Assembly (NCBI RefSeq): GCF_025716945.1
Contig: NZ_JAOVZT010000004.1
Span: forward strand, 219,883-283,882
DNA from: Geodermatophilus sp. YIM 151500
GTDB lineage: Bacteria; Actinomycetota; Actinomycetes; Mycobacteriales; Geodermatophilaceae
Length of the DNA: 64,000 bases
Reading direction: 5' to 3'
The notes beneath the pieces are model-generated. The model did not search any database and was not told the origin of the DNA. It worked only from the letters and a program-made list of their open reading frames with translations. The position numbers were made by a program, and so were the translations under genes. Below are positions 39,101 through 50,070 of the stretch, in pieces; within the stretch, counting starts at the first letter, position 1; every line of letters starts with the position of its first letter.

Positions 39101-40063
39101 GTGACCACGGGGGCCCTCGCCGGGGCGGAGGACCACCCGGCGCGGGCCGGGCTGGACGACGTCGACGTCGTCTTCCTGGTCTGGCGGGAGGAGCCGGAGC
39201 TGCTGGCCCGGCACCACGAGGCGGTGGCGGCCGCGACCGGCCCCGGGTGGCGCGGCCGGGCGGTCCTCGTGGAGAACGCCGCGCTGCCGGGCACGTCGAC
39301 CGCGGCCCGCGCCGAGCTGCGCCGGTGGTACCCGCACGCCGACCGGGTGGTGCTCCGCGCGCGGCGCAACCTCGGTTTCGCCCGCGCCATGGACCTCGCG
39401 CTCGACGCCTGCCGGGGCGAGTACGCCGTCCTGGTCAACTCCGACGGCCGGCCGGCACCGGACATGCTGCGCCGCCTGGCGGCGGAGCTCGACGCCGACC
39501 CGCGGGCCGTCCTGGCCGCCCCGGCCGTGCACGGCCCGGGCGAGGACGACGTCCCGCCCGGACCGCCGTACGACGACGCGGAAGTCGGGGGGACGGCGGT
39601 GCTGGTCCGTCGCACGGAGTTCCTGGCCGCGGGTGGCTTCGACCCGCTCTACTACTTCTACAACGAGGACCGGGACGCCTGCCGGCGGCTGCTCGCGGCC
39701 GGCCTCCGGCTGGTGCGGGTGCCGGCGACCCGCTTCCACCACGGCAAGGAGGGTCGAACCGCGCGGGGGATGCTGCGCCGGGAGTACCACTACGCGCGCA
39801 CCGTGCAGATCCTGGTGCACCAGCACGCCGACCGGCTGCTGCCCGCCGTACCGCCGTTCCTGCTCCGGCGCGCCCGGTCCGTCGCCGCCCACGTGCGCGA
39901 CGGCGACCTGCCCGGCGCGCTCGGCATCGCGCTGGCCACGCTCGAGCTACCGCGCGGTCTGCTCGCGGCCGCGGCTCGACGCCGGCGCCCGTGGGACGGC
40001 GACCGGCTGGCCGCCTGGCTGGCCACCGCCCGGCGCGACGTGGAGGTCGTCCCGCTCCGGTGA
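39101..40063 (+). CDS. Glycosyltransferase family 2 protein
   Basis: 320 residues. GT-A fold: VDVVFLVWREEPELLARHH, RRNLGFARAMDLALDACRGEYAVLVNSDGRPAP (the metal site is NSDG, usually NDD/NSD), GGTAVLVRRTEFLAAGGFDPLYYFYNEDRDACRRLLAAG (acceptor-side Asp/Glu in NEDRD), then RVPATRFHHGKEGRT. Closest in style to rhamnosyltransferase-like enzymes of cell-surface polysaccharide. GTG 39101 is used; upstream the bases repeat a GGCGGCGC-GTGA pattern three times. No other sugar gene adjoins. Confidence 0.85.
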   Translation: MTTGALAGAEDHPARAGLDDVDVVFLVWREEPELLARHHEAVAAATGPGWRGRAVLVENAALPGTSTAARAELRRWYPHADRVVLRARRNLGFARAMDLALDACRGEYAVLVNSDGRPAPDMLRRLAAELDADPRAVLAAPAVHGPGEDDVPPGPPYDDAEVGGTAVLVRRTEFLAAGGFDPLYYFYNEDRDACRRLLAAGLRLVRVPATRFHHGKEGRTARGMLRREYHYARTVQILVHQHADRLLPAVPPFLLRRARSVAAHVRDGDLPGALGIALATLELPRGLLAAAARRRRPWDGDRLAAWLATARRDVEVVPLR

Positions 40064-40153
40064 GCCGCCCGCGGTGATCGCCGTCCGCGCGATGCTGCCT
40101 CCGTCGGCGCGGTCGGCGGCGCGGACGGCGGCATCGGCGAGAGGATGGTGATC

Positions 40154-40690
40154 ATGGCCGGGACGGCGGGCGGAACTCCCCGCGGACACCGGGCGGGCCG
40201 CGCCTGGGCGGCGTTCGGCGGGGCGGCGGTGGTCCTCCTCGTCGTCCTGGTCGTGCTGGGCACCGTGCTGCCGGAGCGGGTGCCGATGCACTTCGGCGCG
40301 TCCCGAGAGGCCGACGAGTTCGGCGACCGGGCGACGTTCCTCGCGCTGGCCGCCGGTGCCGGTGCGCTGCTCGCGGCGCTGTTCGGCGGCGCGGCGGCGC
40401 TGGTCGAGCGGGTGCCGCTGACGGTGGTGACCGTGCCGCACCCGGATTACTGGAAAGCGCCCGAGCGCGCCCCGGAACTGCGCCGCCGTCTGCGCACCGA
40501 CCTGCTGGTGATCGGCGCGCTCACCCTGCTGCTGCTGGCCGTGGTGTTCGCGTTCAGCGGCGAGGCGGCGGTGCGCGGCGGCCCGCTGTCGGCGTGGGTC
40601 CCGGTCGTGCTCGGCGGCTACGTCGCCGTCGTCCTGGCCTACTGCGTGCACCTGGCCACCCGCCGGTACCGACCGCCGTCCGGCCGCTGA
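40154..40690 (+). CDS. DUF1648-containing membrane protein
   Basis: 178 residues. Four hydrophobic segments; the DUF1648 signature, a Pro-Val-Pro-x-His-Phe loop after the first helix, reads LPERVPMHFGASREADEFGDR. Related proteins include SdpI-like immunity proteins, but here only the DUF1648 part is present. ATG 40154 has GAGAGG about 10 nt before; ATG 40145 is an alternative. Confidence 0.72.
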   Translation: MAGTAGGTPRGHRAGRAWAAFGGAAVVLLVVLVVLGTVLPERVPMHFGASREADEFGDRATFLALAAGAGALLAALFGGAAALVERVPLTVVTVPHPDYWKAPERAPELRRRLRTDLLVIGALTLLLLAVVFAFSGEAAVRGGPLSAWVPVVLGGYVAVVLAYCVHLATRRYRPPSGR

Positions 40691-40727
40691 GCGACGCGGC
40701 CTCGGGCAGGACCTGGCCCGCGGCCGG

Positions 40728-43517
40728 TCAGCCGCTGTTGCGCAGGGCGGTGGCGACGCCGTTGATGGTCAGCTGGATGCACCGGCGGACCAGTTCGTCG
40801 TCGTCGCCCGCGCGCCGGCGGCGGAGCATCTCCACCTGCAGGTGGTGCAGCGGCTCCAGGTAGGGGAACCGGTTGCGGATCGAACGGGCCAGCGACGGGT
40901 TGTCGGCGAGCAGGTGGTCGTCGCCGGTGACGGCGAGCAGCATCCGGCAGGTGCGCTCGTGCTCGGCGGTGATCGCACCGAACACCCGGTCGCGCAGCTC
41001 CTCGTCGGGCACCAGCGACGCGTAGCGGGCGGCCAGGTCCAGGTCGGTCTTGGCCAGCACCATGCCCATGTTCGACAGCACGGTGCGCAGGAACGGCCAC
41101 CGGGCGTGCAGCGACCGCAGCCGCTCCAGCCGCTCGGCGGACCCGCCCACCCACGACTCGAGCGCCGTGCCGGTGCCGTACCAGCCGGGCAGCATGATCC
41201 GCGCCTGCGACCAGCTGAACACCCAGGGGATCGCGCGGAGGTCGGTGATCCGGTCGCCGGCCTTGCGCGACGGCGGGCGGCTGCCGATGTTGAGCTCCGA
41301 CAGCTCCCGGATCGGCGTCGCGGCCCGGAACCAGTCGACGAAGCCGGGCGTCTCGTGCACCAGCTCCGCGTAGGCCCGCCGCGCCCGCTCGGCCAGGTCG
41401 TCGAGCAGGGCGTAGGCGTCCTCGGCGTCGTCCCCGAGGCCCTCGACGTCGAGCAGGGTCGCCTCCAGCGTCGCCGCCACCATCGCCTCGAGGTTGCGCC
41501 GCGCCCGGTCCGGCTCGCCGTACTTGGCCGCGATGACCTCGCCCTGCTCGGTGATCCGCAGCGCCCCGGCGACCGCGCCCGGCGGCTGGGCGCGGATGGC
41601 CTCGTACGACGGCCCGCCGCCGCGGCCCACCGTGCCCCCGCGGCCGTGGAACAGCCGCAGCCGGATGCCGCGCTCCCGGGCCAGCTCGACCAGGGCCAGC
41701 TCCGCCCGGTACAGCGCCCAGTTGGCGGCCAGGTAGCCGCCGTCCTTGTTGCTGTCGGAGTAGCCGAGCATGACCTCCTGGACACCACCGCGGCCGTCCA
41801 GCAACGCCCGGTACAGCGGCTGGTCGAGCACCGCGGTCATCGTGTCGCCGGCACGCCGGAGGTCCTCGATCGTCTCGAACAGCGGCGAGATGCCGACCGG
41901 GCAGCGCGGTCCGCCGTCGGCACCCGGGTCGAGCAGGCCGACCTCCTTGAGCAGGACGGCGACCTCGAGCACGTCGCTCACCGACTCGCACATGCTGATC
42001 ACGTAGTTCGGGATCGCCCGCGGTCCGAGCAGCGCCACCTGCTCGGCCGCGGCGGTGAGCAGGTCCAGCTCGCCGCGGGCCAGCTCGGAGAGCTCCGCGC
42101 CCGGCCGCAGCAGCGGTCGGCGCATCCGCAGCTCCCCCACCAGCAGCTCGACCCGGGCCGGCTCGTCGAGAGCGGCGTAGTCGGCGCAGACACCGGCCCA
42201 GGCCAGCAGCTCGGCGAGCACCTCCTCGTGGACGGCGGAGTTCTGCCGCATGTCCAGGCCGCAGAGGTGGAAGCCGAACACCTCGACGGCATCGCGCAGC
42301 CGGGCGAGCCGGTCGTCGGCGAGCGCCCCGGCCCCGTGCCGGCGCAGCGACCGGTCGACCACGTCGAGGTCGGCCAGCAGCTCGTCGGGATGGTCGTAGG
42401 GCCCGGCGGCCGGCGGCTGCCCCAGCACGCGGGCGCGGGTGGCGGCCAGCCGGGCGAGCATCCCGGTGAGGGCCCGCCGGTAGGGCTCGTCGGCTCGGAA
42501 GGGCGAGTCGTCGCCGGACGCGTCGGCCAGCGCGTACAGCTCGTCGGTGGGCGTGACCAGCCGGTCGGACATCGACAGCTGGTCGCGCAGCGCGGTCAGC
42601 TCGGCCAGGTGGTGGTCCAGCGCGGTCTCGGCCTGCCGGGTGGTGGCCCGCCGCACCGCCTCGGCGGTGACGAACGGGTTGCCGTCCCGGTCACCGCCGA
42701 TCCACGAGCCGGGCAGCAGCATCGGCCGGCGCAGCAGCCCCGCGTCGGGCCAGCGGGCCTGCAGCTCCCGCCGCAGCTCCCGGTTGATCGCCGGGACGAC
42801 CTCGAACAGCGACAGCTCGTAGTAGCGCAGCGCCTCGTCGATCTCGTCCTCCAGCCGGAGCCGGGACAACCGCAGCAGCGCGGTCTGCCAGAGCGTGAGC
42901 ACCGCCCGCCACAGGGCCGCCGACCACGCGCCGTCGTCGACCTCGCCGGCGGCGGCGCGGTCGCGCTGCCGGATCAGCGCGCCGACCTCGCGCTGCACCT
43001 GCGACACCGTGCGCCGGCGGACCTCCGTGGGGTGGGCGGTGACCACCGGGCAGACCAGCGCGCCGGCCAGCTCGCGGGCGACGACGTCCGGGCCCGGCCG
43101 CGCCCGGTCGAGCTGGGCGAAGGTGGCCGCCAGGCTGCCCGGCTGGGGCGGTGAGCCCTCGCGCCGGTGGTGGCGACGGCGGCGCTCGTGGTGGATGTCC
43201 TCGGCCAGGTTGGCCAGCAGGGAGAAGTGGCTGAAGGCCCGGATGACGTGGTTGGCGTCGCGGACGTCGAGGCCGGCCAGCCGCGCGGCCAGCTCGGCCC
43301 GGTCGACCTCCGACCGGCGGATGCGGAACGCCTCGACCCGGGTCGACTCGACCAGCTCCAGGACGTCGGGGCCGGCCTGCTCGCCGATCACCTCCCCGAG
43401 GACGCGGCCCAGCAGGCGGATGTCGTCGCGCAGCGGCGCGTCGTCCGCCCGCCCGTCCCCGTCGAGGGCCTTCCCGGCGGAACGGAGGTCGGCGACGTCC
43501 ACGGTGGCTTCGGACAT
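40728..43517 (-). CDS. ppc: Phosphoenolpyruvate carboxylase
   Basis: 929 residues, full length. Adds bicarbonate to PEP to make oxaloacetate for the TCA cycle. All signatures are present: [13 protein letters not shown] (catalytic His), [55 protein letters not shown], and the C-terminal [18 protein letters not shown] 43517 has GATACT exactly 6 nt before it, and begins a Glu/Asp-rich leader typical of the actinobacterial enzyme. Convergent with the DUF1648 gene. Confidence 0.97.
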   Translation of the reverse strand: MSEATVDVADLRSAGKALDGDGRADDAPLRDDIRLLGRVLGEVIGEQAGPDVLELVESTRVEAFRIRRSEVDRAELAARLAGLDVRDANHVIRAFSHFSLLANLAEDIHHERRRRHHRREGSPPQPGSLAATFAQLDRARPGPDVVARELAGALVCPVVTAHPTEVRRRTVSQVQREVGALIRQRDRAAAGEVDDGAWSAALWRAVLTLWQTALLRLSRLRLEDEIDEALRYYELSLFEVVPAINRELRRELQARWPDAGLLRRPMLLPGSWIGGDRDGNPFVTAEAVRRATTRQAETALDHHLAELTALRDQLSMSDRLVTPTDELYALADASGDDSPFRADEPYRRALTGMLARLAATRARVLGQPPAAGPYDHPDELLADLDVVDRSLRRHGAGALADDRLARLRDAVEVFGFHLCGLDMRQNSAVHEEVLAELLAWAGVCADYAALDEPARVELLVGELRMRRPLLRPGAELSELARGELDLLTAAAEQVALLGPRAIPNYVISMCESVSDVLEVAVLLKEVGLLDPGADGGPRCPVGISPLFETIEDLRRAGDTMTAVLDQPLYRALLDGRGGVQEVMLGYSDSNKDGGYLAANWALYRAELALVELARERGIRLRLFHGRGGTVGRGGGPSYEAIRAQPPGAVAGALRITEQGEVIAAKYGEPDRARRNLEAMVAATLEATLLDVEGLGDDAEDAYALLDDLAERARRAYAELVHETPGFVDWFRAATPIRELSELNIGSRPPSRKAGDRITDLRAIPWVFSWSQARIMLPGWYGTGTALESWVGGSAERLERLRSLHARWPFLRTVLSNMGMVLAKTDLDLAARYASLVPDEELRDRVFGAITAEHERTCRMLLAVTGDDHLLADNPSLARSIRNRFPYLEPLHHLQVEMLRRRRAGDDDELVRRCIQLTINGVATALRNSG

Positions 43518-43523
43518 GGCCGG

Positions 43524-43529
43524 AGTATC
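43524..43529 (-). promoter_or_regulatory. -10 box of ppc (leaderless start)
   Basis: GATACT (TGATACT extended) on the minus strand, 6 nt before ATG 43517. Confidence 0.6.
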
Positions 43530-43592
43530 AACCGTCGACGTGTCGGCCAGGTGACGCGGGGCCCCCGGGCGGACAGGGCAGCCCCCGGTGCC

Positions 43593-44804
43593 TCAGGCAC
43601 GCTCGGCGCGCAGCGCCTCCCGCAGCCGGGTCCGCCCGCTGGTGCGCAGCAGGGCGCCGGCGTAGATCCGCCCGCCGACGCGGACGACGGCGGCGATCGC
43701 GACCAGCATGATCGCCACCGACAGCGCCACCTCCCAGCCGGCGGCCTGCCCGGCGGCCGAGCGCACCGGCATGACCAGCGGCGACAGCCCCGGGGTGAAG
43801 CTGGTCACCGTCGCCATGGCGCCGGCCGGGTCGGCCGCGGCCTGGAAGGCCACGATGAACGCGGCCACCAGCAGCAGGGTGGTCGGCGTCAGCACGCTGC
43901 CGAGGTCCTCCTGCCGGCTGACCAGCGACCCCGCGACCGCGAAGACGGCCGCGTAGAAGGCGTAGCCGAGGACGAACCACAGGACGACGGCGACCACGGT
44001 GCCCACGAGGTCACCCGGGACGTCGACCAGGTCGAACACCAGCGCCCCGGCCACCCCGAGGACGGCGACGACCAGGATCTGCCCCAGCCCCAGCGCACCG
44101 AGGCCGATGATCTTGCCGGCGAGCAGCTGCCAGGGGCGCATGGTGACCAGGAGCAGCTCGACGACGCGGCTGGACTTCTCCTCCACGACGCCCTGCGCGA
44201 TGAACTGGCCGAAGAGGACGAGCAGCCCGTAGAGCAGCGCCGTACCGATGAGCGCCACGACCAGTCGCTCGTCACCGGCGTCGACCTGGGGGTCGAGGGC
44301 GCGGACGACGACGTCGGGCACCGGTTGCGGCTGCACGCCCGCAGCGGCCAGCTGGTCGCCGACGACGATCGAGGCGACCGCGCCCTGCGCCACGGTCAGC
44401 AGCGAGGGCGTCGCGCCGCTCTCGACGAGCAGGGCGGGTTCGCGGCCCCGCCCGCCGACGAGGACGCCCTCGACCGCCCCCTCCGCGAGCGCCGCCCGGG
44501 CCGCCTCCTCGTCGGCGTAGCGCTCGACGACCAGGTCGATGCCCAGCGCCCGGCTCTGCACCTCGAGCGCCGCGGCGACCCGCACGTCGTCGGTGGGCAC
44601 GCCGATGCGCGTCTGGTCCGACCCGCTGTTCAGGACGATCTGGAAGACCAGGACGCCGACCAGCAGCAGCAGGATGAAGGCCGAGCTGATCAGGAAGTTG
44701 CGGTCGCGCAGCCGGGTGCCGGCCTCGCGGGCGGCGACGAGACGGACCAGAGCGGCGCTGCCCGGGGTGCGGGGTGCACGCCCGGAGGTCATCGCCGTGG
44801 TCAT
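43593..44804 (-). CDS. ABC-2 type transporter permease (NatB-like)
   Basis: 403 residues. One N-terminal membrane segment (FLISSAFILLLLVGVLVFQIVL), an outer domain of about 140 residues, then five to six helices with RVVELLLVTMRPWQLLAGKIIGLGALGLGQ, the coupling helix motif of NatB/YhaP-type Na+ or drug exporters. Its ATG overlaps the stop of the ATPase gene by 4 bp (ATGA), so the two are one exporter. The substrate is unknown. Confidence 0.88.
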   Translation of the reverse strand: MTTAMTSGRAPRTPGSAALVRLVAAREAGTRLRDRNFLISSAFILLLLVGVLVFQIVLNSGSDQTRIGVPTDDVRVAAALEVQSRALGIDLVVERYADEEAARAALAEGAVEGVLVGGRGREPALLVESGATPSLLTVAQGAVASIVVGDQLAAAGVQPQPVPDVVVRALDPQVDAGDERLVVALIGTALLYGLLVLFGQFIAQGVVEEKSSRVVELLLVTMRPWQLLAGKIIGLGALGLGQILVVAVLGVAGALVFDLVDVPGDLVGTVVAVVLWFVLGYAFYAAVFAVAGSLVSRQEDLGSVLTPTTLLLVAAFIVAFQAAADPAGAMATVTSFTPGLSPLVMPVRSAAGQAAGWEVALSVAIMLVAIAAVVRVGGRIYAGALLRTSGRTRLREALRAERA

Positions 44805-45712
44805 GCCGCCACCTGTGCGCCCTCGTCGGCGACGGCCTCGCGGAAGAGCTCGACCAGCGACGGCTCCCGGCGGGCGAAGTGGGTCACCGGGCCGGTGCGC
44901 AGCCCGGCGGCCAGCACCTGCTGGTCGTCGGCGTCGGCGTCGAGCTCGAGGAGGGTGTCACCGCCCTGCTGGGCGACCACCCGGACGCCCGGGAGGCCCC
45001 CGGCCCAGCCGGGCGGGGCGTCGGGGACGACGACGCGCAGCAGCCGCCCCGCCTCCCGCTGCCTGAGGTCGGGCACCGGCCCGCTGGCCACCATGCGGCC
45101 GCGGGCGAGGATGCCGACCGAGTCGCACAGGCGCTCCACGAGGTCGAGCTGGTGGCTGGAGAACACCACCGGCACCCCGGCGCGCACCTGCTCGAGCAGC
45201 GCCTCGGCGAGCGCGTCGACGCCGACCGGGTCCAGACCGGAGAACGGCTCGTCGAGGATCAGCACCTCCGGCCGGCCGACCAGGGCCGCCGCCAGCTGCA
45301 CCCGCTGCTGGTTGCCGAGCGACAGCTTCTCGACGGCGTCCCTGCGGCGGTCGCCCAGGCCGAGCCGGCCGGTCCACTCGTCGGCGGCCCGGCCGGCCGC
45401 CGCGGCGTCGAGGCCGTGCAGCCGCGCGAAGTACGCCAGCTGCTCGCCGACGCGCATCTTCGGGTAGAGCCCGCGTTCCTCGGGCATGTAGCCGATCCGC
45501 CGGCGGGCGTCGTCGTCGAGCGCCCGGCCCTGCCAGCGCACCTCCCCGGCGTCGGGTCGCACGAGGCCCATCGCGATGCGCATCGTCGTGGTCTTGCCCG
45601 CGCCGTTCGCCCCGCAGAACCCGAACATCGAGCCCGCGGCGACCGTGAAGCCCACGCCGTCCAGCACGTGGTCGTCGCCGTAGCTCTTGTGCAGCCCGTC
45701 GAACTCGAGCAC
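44801..45712 (-). CDS. ABC transporter ATP-binding protein (NatA-like)
   Basis: 303 residues. Walker A FCGANGAGKTTTMRIAMGL, Q-loop YMPEERGLYPKM, signature LSLGNQQRVQLAAALVGRPE, Walker B VLILDEPFSGLDP, switch His in VVFSSHQLDLVERL. The DUF4162-type C-terminal extension (about 215-303) is typical for partners of ABC-2 permeases. Start GTG 45712 with GGGGGAGC in front. First gene of the exporter pair. Confidence 0.93.
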   Translation of the reverse strand: MLEFDGLHKSYGDDHVLDGVGFTVAAGSMFGFCGANGAGKTTTMRIAMGLVRPDAGEVRWQGRALDDDARRRIGYMPEERGLYPKMRVGEQLAYFARLHGLDAAAAGRAADEWTGRLGLGDRRRDAVEKLSLGNQQRVQLAAALVGRPEVLILDEPFSGLDPVGVDALAEALLEQVRAGVPVVFSSHQLDLVERLCDSVGILARGRMVASGPVPDLRQREAGRLLRVVVPDAPPGWAGGLPGVRVVAQQGGDTLLELDADADDQQVLAAGLRTGPVTHFARREPSLVELFREAVADEGAQVAA

Positions 45713-45795
45713 CGCTCCCCCTGGGTCGCCCTCCGGACCGGACGGTATCGGCTGCCCGTCTCGCGCCCGTCGTCCCGGTGCGGTGTCATCGACCC

Positions 45796-46479
45796 GTGGC
45801 CGTGAACACCATCGCGCAGCCGCCGTCCGGGGTCGGGCTCGACGAGCTGCGACAGGCGGCGGCCGGCTGCCGCGCGTGCGAGCTGTGGGAGCCGGCGACC
45901 CAGACCGTCTTCGGCGAGGGGCCGGCGACCGCGCGGATCGTCTTCGTCGGGGAGCAGCCCGGCGACCAGGAGGACCGCAAGGGCGAGCCGTTCGTCGGCC
46001 CGGCCGGCCGGCTGCTCGACCGGGCGCTCGCCGACGCCGGCATCGACCGGCGCGACGCGTACGTGACCAATGCGGTCAAGCACTTCCGGTTCCAGCCGAC
46101 GCCGAAGCGGCGCATCCACCAGACACCGGGGCCGGAACACCTGCGGGCGTGCCGGCCCTGGCTGGAGGCGGAGTTCGAGGTGCTCAAGCCCGAGGTCGTG
46201 GTCTGCCTGGGGGCGACGGCGGCCAAGGCGCTGATCTCGCCGTCGTTCCGGATCACCAAGGACCGCGGGCGGCTCATGCCGTGGACACCGCCGGGCGTGA
46301 CCCGCGCGGAGGCCGGCGACGACGGCCCCGCGGACGACGACGAGGACGCGCCGCACCAGACCTGGATGCTGGCGACCGCGCACCCGTCGGCGGTGCTGCG
46401 CGTGCCCGACGAGAACCGGGCCGCCGCCTACGACGCGCTGGTCGCCGACTTGAGCGTCGTCGCGGGCGCCCTGGCGTAG
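45796..46479 (+). CDS. udgX: Uracil-DNA glycosylase UdgX (covalent type)
   Basis: 227 residues. Family-4-like uracil-DNA glycosylase core with FeS cysteines (GCRACELW), motif A VFVGEQPGDQEDRKGEPFVGPAG and motif B HPSAVLR. The diagnostic UdgX insertion is present: FRFQPTPKRRIHQTPG, where the His of KRRIH forms a lasting covalent bond to the abasic sugar after uracil removal. GTG 45796 is taken; GTG 45802 is possible. Divergent from the ABC exporter. It probably tags uracil in DNA for a special repair route. Confidence 0.93.
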   Translation: MAVNTIAQPPSGVGLDELRQAAAGCRACELWEPATQTVFGEGPATARIVFVGEQPGDQEDRKGEPFVGPAGRLLDRALADAGIDRRDAYVTNAVKHFRFQPTPKRRIHQTPGPEHLRACRPWLEAEFEVLKPEVVVCLGATAAKALISPSFRITKDRGRLMPWTPPGVTRAEAGDDGPADDDEDAPHQTWMLATAHPSAVLRVPDENRAAAYDALVADLSVVAGALA

Positions 46480-46486
46480 CAGCGCG

Positions 46487-47818
46487 TCAGACGCGGTGCG
46501 CCGACCGCGAGGCGCGGAACGACCGGAACGAGGGGACGGCGACCGCCAGCACCGCCATCGCGACCACGACCACGACGCCGCCGGACACCATCGCCGCGCT
46601 GACGCCGACCGCGCTGGCGACCGCACCCGCCCGCAGGTCGCCCAACCGGGGCCCGCCGACGACCACCACCAGAAAGACGCCCTGCATCCGGCCGCGCATC
46701 TCCTCGGGCGCGGCCAGCTGCAGCATCGAGGAGCGCAGCACCGCGCTGACCATGTCGCCGGCACCGGCGACGGCCAGGCAGAGCACGGCCGGCCCCAGCG
46801 ACGGCGACAGGCCGAACCCGACGATCGCCAGGCCCCACACGGCCACCGCCGCGAGCACCACCGCGCCCTGGCGGTCGACCCGCGACACCCAGCCCGAGGT
46901 GAGCCCGGCGGTCAGCGCGCCGATCGAGATGCCCGCGAAGAGCCAGCCCAGGCTGTTCGGCGAGTCCGCGTACCGCCCGCCGGCCAGTTCGGGGAACACC
47001 GCCTGCGGCCAGGCGAACAGCATCGCGATCCCGTCGACCACGAAGGTCATCAGCAGCACCGGCTGGGTGCGCAGGAACGCGAAACCCTCGCCCACCCCGC
47101 GGACGGCGGCGCCGACCCGCAGCGGCCCGGCCACCCGGCCCGGCGGCAGGGCGGGCAGCCCACGCACCAGGACGGCGGCGACCAGGAAGCCCAGGGCGTC
47201 GACCGCGTAGGTGAGCGGCAGCCCGCCCAGGCCGATCAGCAGGCCGGCGAGCAGCGGGCCCGCGATGACGCCGGCCTGCCGCACGGTCATGAGCAGGGCG
47301 TTGGCCGCCGGGACGCGAGCGGCGCCGACGACCGCCGGGATGACGGCGCTGCGGGTCGGCTGGTTCACCGCAGCGAAACCGGAGACGGCGGCGGTCAGCA
47401 GCCACAGCAGCGCCAGGTGCCCACCACCCGGCAGCAGCGCCTGGAGGGCGAGCAGGGCGCTGGTCCCCGCGGCGCCGACGGACGTGACCAGCAGCAGCCG
47501 GCGGCGGTCCACGGCGTCGGCGATCGCGCCGCCGAGCAGGCCGAAGACGACCAGCGGCACCAGCCCGACGACCGAGGTCAGGCCGACCAGCAACGACGAG
47601 CCGGTGAGCGCGTACACCTGGTACGGGACGGCGACCAGGGTCATCTGCTGGCCGAGCATGGTGGCCGCCACGCCACCGAACAGCCGCCGGTAGGCCGGGT
47701 CCCGCAACGGCTCGGTGTCCAGGGCGAACAGACGGCGGCGCGGCGCGCGCGGTGCCGGCAGCGGCACCGGCTCCTCGACCGGGCCGCCCCCCTCGACCGG
47801 GTCGACGGGGCTGCTCAC
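46487..47818 (-). CDS. MFS transporter (enterobactin exporter EntS-like/DUF894 type)
   Basis: 443 residues, 12 membrane helices. The cytoplasmic N-tail (RRRLFALDTEPLRDPAYRRLF) leads into FGGVAATMLGQQMTLVAVPYQVYALTGSSLLVGL, and loop 2-3 has GGAIADAVDRRRLLLV, the MFS motif in this drug/siderophore exporter group. Substrate unknown. GTG 47818 is used; it stands 35 bases after pdxH on the same strand and may be read with it. Convergent with udgX across only 7 bases. Confidence 0.85.
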   Translation of the reverse strand: MSSPVDPVEGGGPVEEPVPLPAPRAPRRRLFALDTEPLRDPAYRRLFGGVAATMLGQQMTLVAVPYQVYALTGSSLLVGLTSVVGLVPLVVFGLLGGAIADAVDRRRLLLVTSVGAAGTSALLALQALLPGGGHLALLWLLTAAVSGFAAVNQPTRSAVIPAVVGAARVPAANALLMTVRQAGVIAGPLLAGLLIGLGGLPLTYAVDALGFLVAAVLVRGLPALPPGRVAGPLRVGAAVRGVGEGFAFLRTQPVLLMTFVVDGIAMLFAWPQAVFPELAGGRYADSPNSLGWLFAGISIGALTAGLTSGWVSRVDRQGAVVLAAVAVWGLAIVGFGLSPSLGPAVLCLAVAGAGDMVSAVLRSSMLQLAAPEEMRGRMQGVFLVVVVGGPRLGDLRAGAVASAVGVSAAMVSGGVVVVVAMAVLAVAVPSFRSFRASRSAHRV

Positions 47819-47852
47819 CGGTCGGTGCCCGCGCGCGCCCCCGCGGCCACCG

Positions 47853-49860
<2,008 letters not shown>

Positions 49861-49867
49861 AGAAGGA

Positions 49868-49916
49868 CCCCGTCCTCCCCACCCCTCGCGAGCTCGGGGC
49901 GGGACCCGGGACGGGG
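49868..49916 (+). terminator. Terminator after serC
   Basis: CCCCGTCC (49868-49875) pairs with GGACGGGG (49909-49916); the loop contains further G/C pairs (ACCCC with GGGGC). No T run. Confidence 0.55.
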
Positions 49917-50070
49917 CCGCGGCGAGGTGCCGGGCGCGGGTACCTTGCCTGGGGCGTCGGACCGACCGCGGTCCGCTCCCCCGCCCCGCGCCCGAGGCCG
50001 GCCCACCGCCGGCCCGGGACCGTCCGGCCCGCGCCCGGACGCCGTCCGCTCCCCCCGGCAGGAGGTCCCG

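Noticed and set aside
37427-39892. 821-codon minus-strand open frame
   Set aside because: Shadow of fprA and the GT2 gene; no family motifs and wrong codon-position bias.
40842-43154. 770-codon plus-strand open frame opposite ppc
   Set aside because: Antisense of a complete ppc gene; composition of a GC-rich shadow.
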